Assembly: GCA_947631955.1 (NCBI GenBank)
Contig: CANRNJ010000005.1
Coordinates: 149,544-190,185 of the forward strand
DNA: 40,642 bases
DNA from: an uncultured Lachnospiraceae bacterium
GTDB taxonomy: Bacteria; Bacillota; Clostridia; Lachnospirales; Lachnospiraceae
Direction: 5' to 3'
The notes under the pieces are model-generated. The model had not been told where the DNA came from. It was given only the letters and a program-made list of their open reading frames with translations, and made no database searches. Shown piece by piece: positions 37,801 to 40,642 of this stretch (within the stretch, counting starts at the first letter, position 1; every line of letters starts with the position of its first letter). A program made the position numbers and the translations under genes.

Positions 37801-40212
37801 TTTTGTAAGGGATGTGGTATCCGTAGCCCACTCGCCGTCACCGCTCGGCGCGGCCAAAACTGTATCGTCTGTCACACTGTACTTTAAAGTACCGCCGGTC
37901 GTTGAACCTGCACTCTCCAACAGATTCAGCGCCGCCCCTGTGTATTTCAGGTCCGTTTTTGCTGTGGGTGCCGTCACTATCGGTGTTGCCTTCGCTATCG
38001 TGACCGTAACATAAGCCGCCGCAGCGTCCTCATAGTCAGCGTCCCCCACAACTTTATACCAGACTTTATATGTGCCCGCATCGATTTTTGTAAGGGATGC
38101 GGTATCCGTAGTCCACTCGTCGTCACCGCTCGGCGCAGCCGAAACTGTATCGTCTGTCACACTGTACTTTAAAGTACCGCCGGTCGTTGAACCTGCACTC
38201 TCCAACAGATTCAGCGCCGCCCCTGTGTATTTCAGGTCCGTTTTTGCTTTGGGTGCCGTCACTCCCGGCGTTGCCTTTGCGATCGTGACCGTAACATAAG
38301 CCGCCGCTGCGTCCTCATAGTTAGAGTCCCCCACAACTTTATACCAGACTTTATATGTGCCTACGGCTTGTTTCTTAAGCGTATCAATACTCTCAACCCA
38401 GCCGCCTTCGTCGCCCGGCGCGCTCGAATCTGTTCCTTCTGTCACACTGTACTTTAAAGTACCGCCGGTCGTTGAGCCTGCACTCTCCAACAGACTCAGC
38501 TCCGCCCCTGTGTATTTCAGGTCCGTTTTTGCTTTGGGAGCTGTCACGTTCGGCGTTGCCTTCTTGATCGTGACCTTCACATTCTGTGAAGCCGTGTCAT
38601 TGTGGTTCTCGTCGCCTTTCACACGGTAATAGACATAATAATCTCCCGCGGCTTTAGCCTTTGGCACAGAATTGCTCCAGTCGCCTTCATTCGGCGCTGT
38701 CTGCGAGGTTTTCAATGCATACTGCATCGTGCCGCCAGTCGCGCTGCCTTCCGCCACCAATGCCTGCTCTGTGTTATTGTATGTCAGGTCTTGTGCCGCC
38801 GGAGCGCTCGCCGCCACAGCATCCACCTTCGCTATTTTAACCGTAACGGATCCCTGCGCGTCTTCGTAATTATCGTTTTGCACCTTATAGTAGACAGTGT
38901 ATTCTTCCGCATCTTTTCCCTTAGGAATGTCAGCGCTGTAGCTGTCGTTGTCCAGACTGTATTGTAAGGTGAGGCTCTCATTCTTAACGCCCTGAGCGCT
39001 GCCCTTACTCTCATCCTTCAACAGCGACTGCTCATCCCCTGTGTATGTCAGATCTTCAGGCGGGGTCGGTGCCGTCACCGTAGGCGTTGCCTTTGCGATT
39101 TCTACTTTCACTTGGCCTACAGTCGAATCGTTATGATTTGCATCGCCCTGCGCCTTATAATAGACGGTATAGTCGCCTGCATTGGTTCCTGTGGGGATGC
39201 TGGCGGAATAATCGCTGGCCGTCAGGCTGTACACCATCGTGCTGCCTTCAGACGCTGTACCGGCGTCAACCAGATCCTGCGGATCTCCGCTGTATGTCAA
39301 ACCGCTTTTAGCTGCAGGCACCGAATCTACGCTAGAATCTGCCTTCGCGATTGTCACTGTTCCCAACTCTGTCCCCTCAGGATTCTCATCTTCCGTTGTT
39401 TTCACCCGATAGGATACCTGATAAGTGCCCGCATCCGTTGCCGTAGGTTCAGTTTCAGCCCAGTCTGTCGGGCTCTCTGAACTGCCGCTTCCTTCTGGTT
39501 TCGTTACTTTATATTCCAGTGTTTCGCCTTCTGCTGCCACACCAGATGTCTGTAACAAATTCTGCGCCGATCCGTTGTAGGTCAACCCCTCTGCGAGTAC
39601 CGGCTCCGTTGTCAGGTTTATCGGCACAGGCACATCTCCCAGAATCATCTCCGGTTCCTGCCCGCTCTCTGTATCGTCGACAGTTGTGCCGCCATTGTTT
39701 TCATCTGCATTGTTCTCGTCCGTGCCGCTTTCGCTGCCATTGGGCCCGTCTGCGCTGCTCTCGCTGCCATTGAGCCCATCATCTGTGCCGCTCTCGCTGC
39801 CATTGAGCCCGTCTGTGCTGCTCTCGCTGCCATTGAGCCCATCCGCATTGCTTTCGCTGCCATTGAGCCCATCTGTGCTGCTCTCGCTGCCGTTGAGCCC
39901 GTCTGCGCTGCTCTCGCTGCCATTGGAAGCGCCGTCGGTTTCATCGACCGGCGATCCGCTGTCTGCATCATCGCCCGTCACAACGCCGTCTGTGCCGCTT
40001 CCGCCGTTATCCTGTTCGGGAGCATCGCTTGCGCCTCCGGTGATCTCCTGCCCGGAATCAGCCTCCGTGCCTGCTTCTGCAAACACACTGGTGACCTGCG
40101 TTTCACTCACGATAAGCGTCAAAACCAACAGTCCGGCCAAAAGCCGCATCCGCTTTTTCCCTTTTCCGGCCTTAACGATCCGTGCCGTGATGCTTTCCTT
40201 TCCTTTTTTCAT
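34897..40212 (-). CDS. Large surface protein with 13 MBG/YDG-like Ig repeats
   Basis: A 1771-residue exported protein. A signal peptide (KKRMRLLAGLLVLTLIVSET, cleavage probably after VFA near residue 45) leads to a low-complexity linker (NGSES repeats). Then come 13 Ig-like repeats of about 95 residues (each with L-x-Y-x-G, A-G-x-Y-x-V-x-Y-x-V and V-x-V-x-I-x-K/A motifs), an Ala/Gln/Glu-rich stalk, a final module (VTIRTELFSTYAIAYT) and a C-terminal transmembrane helix with KRKEKAE. No LPXTG. Before the helix there is a cysteine-rich CSLCHICPTFLGVCC segment. GGAGGAG is 4-5 nt upstream of the start. Adhesin or matrix-binding role is inferred from the architecture. Confidence 0.88.
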   Translation of the reverse strand: MKKGKESITARIVKAGKGKKRMRLLAGLLVLTLIVSETQVTSVFAEAGTEADSGQEITGGASDAPEQDNGGSGTDGVVTGDDADSGSPVDETDGASNGSESSADGLNGSESSTDGLNGSESNADGLNGSESSTDGLNGSESGTDDGLNGSESSADGPNGSESGTDENNADENNGGTTVDDTESGQEPEMILGDVPVPINLTTEPVLAEGLTYNGSAQNLLQTSGVAAEGETLEYKVTKPEGSGSSESPTDWAETEPTATDAGTYQVSYRVKTTEDENPEGTELGTVTIAKADSSVDSVPAAKSGLTYSGDPQDLVDAGTASEGSTMVYSLTASDYSASIPTGTNAGDYTVYYKAQGDANHNDSTVGQVKVEIAKATPTVTAPTPPEDLTYTGDEQSLLKDESKGSAQGVKNESLTLQYSLDNDSYSADIPKGKDAEEYTVYYKVQNDNYEDAQGSVTVKIAKVDAVAASAPAAQDLTYNNTEQALVAEGSATGGTMQYALKTSQTAPNEGDWSNSVPKAKAAGDYYVYYRVKGDENHNDTASQNVKVTIKKATPNVTAPKAKTDLKYTGAELSLLESAGSTTGGTLKYSVTEGTDSSAPGDEGGWVESIDTLKKQAVGTYKVWYKVVGDSNYEDAAAAYVTVTIAKATPGVTAPKAKTDLKYTGAALNLLESAGSTTGGTLKYSVTDDTVSAAPSGDDEWTTDTASLTKIDAGTYKVWYKVVGDADYEDAAAAYVTVTIAKATPIVTAPTAKTDLKYTGAALNLLESAGSTTGGTLKYSVTDDTVLAAPSGDGEWATDTTSLTKINAGTYKVWYKVVGNDNYEDAAAASVTVTIAKADAAAESAPTAENLTYNTAEQALVAEGSATGGTMQYALKTSDSEEPNEGEWSDAVPKAEDAGDYYVYYRVKGDENHNNTDPQNVKVTIEKATPDVTAPTKKSLTYTGSSQKLVTAGSTTGGTLWYCVTGTGDPKPEAGTGSWTTDVPEETEAGKYNVYYRVQGDSNYKDVDVAGPVEVSIEHASLAGDYTAPTGMTGLIYDGSSQALVTAGTAPEGCTMEYRMETAEQETAGLKLFSIIREMLGAAGGADWSTDVPVAEDAGVYRVYWRIDGGVDYDDIEGTEPIEVSIGKAESALTTAPEAAEGLTYDGEPQALLSSEGTASGGVMQYSLQEDGGYSESIPAETDAGSYTVYYKVKGDKNHTDTTAASVSVAIAKAAPSYTAPAGKNSLIYTGAAQTLVTEGSAAGGSLMYRMGADGAWSSSIPTATDVGTYDVYYYVEGDSNHESTDSVKLTVKLAKGQARIVTLPTAKELIYTGSAQTLVTPGQTFLGIVLYSLEKEGEYSTEIPVGTEAGTYTVWYKVEGNENYDGTAPMSVTVEIKEKVNEALPETTPEETGPQESSGAGQALSQAAAALNAQAAAQQTAQQSTTQQATAQQTSETQVIRAEAQLPEAEIEAAEPARSEEQTEAAESAGLAGQTETAEPAGPENQTEETAEPESSTTEQPALPAQQSGEARNVAAQIQEDGRIAVTDDMLTEGTIATGTISAAQSATTIFQVGAGTVTVMVDSGGYEYAAGVADTASVANIVLTNEQIAAVGRGESIGIRIDVKDISEQVPQEEKDVIESGLANETANTSGQEMVLGQYIDISMFVKVGESDWDAVTDTGEPIDVVIEVPAGMRGEDREFYIARSHEGVYTLLQDLDDDPDTVTIRTELFSTYAIAYTMAGGAAGSKCSLCHICPTFLGVCCFVWLAVILAVGIVAAILLVSRKRKEKAE
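37700..38560. repeat. Three near-identical 285-bp repeats in the surface protein gene
   Basis: Successive units begin 285 bp apart (for example 37787, 38072, 38357) and are nearly identical at the DNA level, encoding TDLKYTGAxLxLLESAGSTTGG-type repeats 5-7. Such identity suggests recent tandem duplication or gene conversion. Confidence 0.9.
39705..39925. repeat. 30-bp repeat encoding NGSESSxDGL units
   Basis: Imperfect 30-bp units, seven or more, encode the serine/aspartate/asparagine-rich linker after the signal peptide (N-G-S-E-S-S/N-A/T-D-G-L). All are in frame. Confidence 0.85.
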
Positions 40213-40560
40213 AATCTCTCCTCCGTTTCTCCTTTATGCCGTTTTTACTATATAATATGTTTCTATATACGTCTTTGGATATCCGGCCTGATTATGATGC
40301 CTTCGGCCGCTGTCCCGCGCCTCCTGTTTCACGGCTCCTGCCGCGGCATCTCTCCCCTTTCACTATATGCCCTGTGGACAAAAAAATCCTGCCCGCAAGA
40401 CTGTCTGTGGGGCCGCGCGTTCCGTAGATCCGGAACAACGTCCGCACAGGCGTCCTGTCGAACAGGAGATTCCCGTGTCGTCTATTCTCTTAATTTGAAT
40501 ATCTGCGCTTTCCGCGCTTATACCGCCTTCAGCTATACCGCGGCAAAAAGACACAACAAG
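40213..40560. other. Intergenic region upstream of the surface protein
   Basis: About 350 bases with no convincing gene. It includes an A/T-rich patch at 40245-40275 with TATTAT/TATATA boxes that may hold the minus-strand promoter of the surface protein gene. A short minus-strand open frame at 40363-40554 has no ribosome binding site and is not called. Confidence 0.35.
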
Positions 40561-40642
40561 GTGCTGTGCTGTGCTGTGCTGTGCTGTGCTGTGCTGTGCT
40601 GTGCTGTGCTGTGCTGTGCTGTGCTGTGCTGTGCTGTGCTGT
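40561..40642. repeat. Pentanucleotide microsatellite (GTGCT)n
   Basis: At least 16.4 perfect copies of GTGCT run to the window end without interruption. Five is not a multiple of three, so copy-number change would shift a reading frame or promoter spacing. It lies about 350 bp upstream of the surface protein start. Confidence 0.97.

Noticed and set aside
39686..40255. Leu/Pro/Ser-rich plus-strand frame opposite the surface protein linker
   Set aside because: Created by the complement of the NGSES-encoding repeats.
40363..40554. 63-codon minus-strand frame next to the microsatellite
   Set aside because: No ribosome binding site and no recognisable protein features.
1..40642. Prophage, integrative element or insertion sequence
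   Set aside because: No integrase, transposase, terminal repeats or phage genes were seen. Only the toxin-antitoxin locus looks acquired.

Overview
The window looks like chromosomal DNA of a spore-forming, Gram-positive anaerobe of the Lachnospiraceae type (class Clostridia). The support is a spoIIAA-spoIIAB-sigF operon, a T-box-controlled valS, Firmicutes-type LexA boxes, and small families typical of that group (a DUF6465-like protein, a degenerate HPr-like protein, and the PadR/DUF1700/DUF4097/PspC cluster). Base composition is moderate (about half G+C by eye). I cannot name the genus. I see no rRNA, tRNA, insertion sequence or CRISPR array. About three quarters of the genes lie on the minus strand.

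Layout. 1-3.4 kb: a gene start cut by the window edge, a MATE efflux pump translationally coupled to an AAC(3)-like acetyltransferase, and a LacI-type regulator. 3.5-5.2 kb: the sporulation operon for the forespore sigma factor. 5.4-10 kb: a run of fapA-like, folC, a 49-residue protein with a GTG start, and a zinc-ribbon/TPR membrane protein. 10-13.2 kb: valS with a full T-box leader. 13.3-16.2 kb: a membrane GGDEF-like/HD-GYP signalling protein and a divergent ECF transporter S component. 16.3-19.1 kb: a padR-DUF1700-DUF4097-pspC operon with two palindromic operators at its promoter. 19.3-21.8 kb: a DUF6465-like protein, a GH113-like glycosidase and a divergent AraC regulator. 21.8-25.3 kb: a heterodimeric ABC exporter. 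25.4-28.2 kb: a GH13 glucosidase/amylase and endonuclease IV. 28.3-31.2 kb: a PD-(D/E)XK nuclease fused to an XPD/DinG-type helicase, and an HPr-like protein without its histidine. 31.4-34 kb: a two-gene DNA-repair-type operon (radical SAM/HhH protein plus a DUF4130-type partner) whose promoter carries two LexA-type boxes. 34.0-34.9 kb: a type III (ToxIN/AbiQ-like) toxin-antitoxin locus. 34.9-40.2 kb: a 1771-residue surface protein with 13 Ig-like repeats. 40.56 kb to the end: a pentanucleotide microsatellite.

The most interesting parts are these. (i) The type III toxin-antitoxin locus has a promoter, three 37-38 nt repeats that each can fold as an H-type pseudoknot, an 11-bp terminator, and a ToxN-family RNase with the T-S-x-K motif. 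(ii) The LexA-type boxes suggest damage-inducible control of the radical SAM/DUF4130 pair. (iii) Tandem repeats are strikingly frequent next to gene ends. Several are made from copies of the last codons of the gene (the TPR, HD-GYP and helicase genes), and one inside the helicase duplicates the nuclease active-site motif. (iv) A 63-bp palindromic element occurs twice, each time between a terminator and a start codon.

All assignments rest on reading the translated sequences and motifs by eye. No database search was run. Coordinates of regulatory elements were counted by hand.
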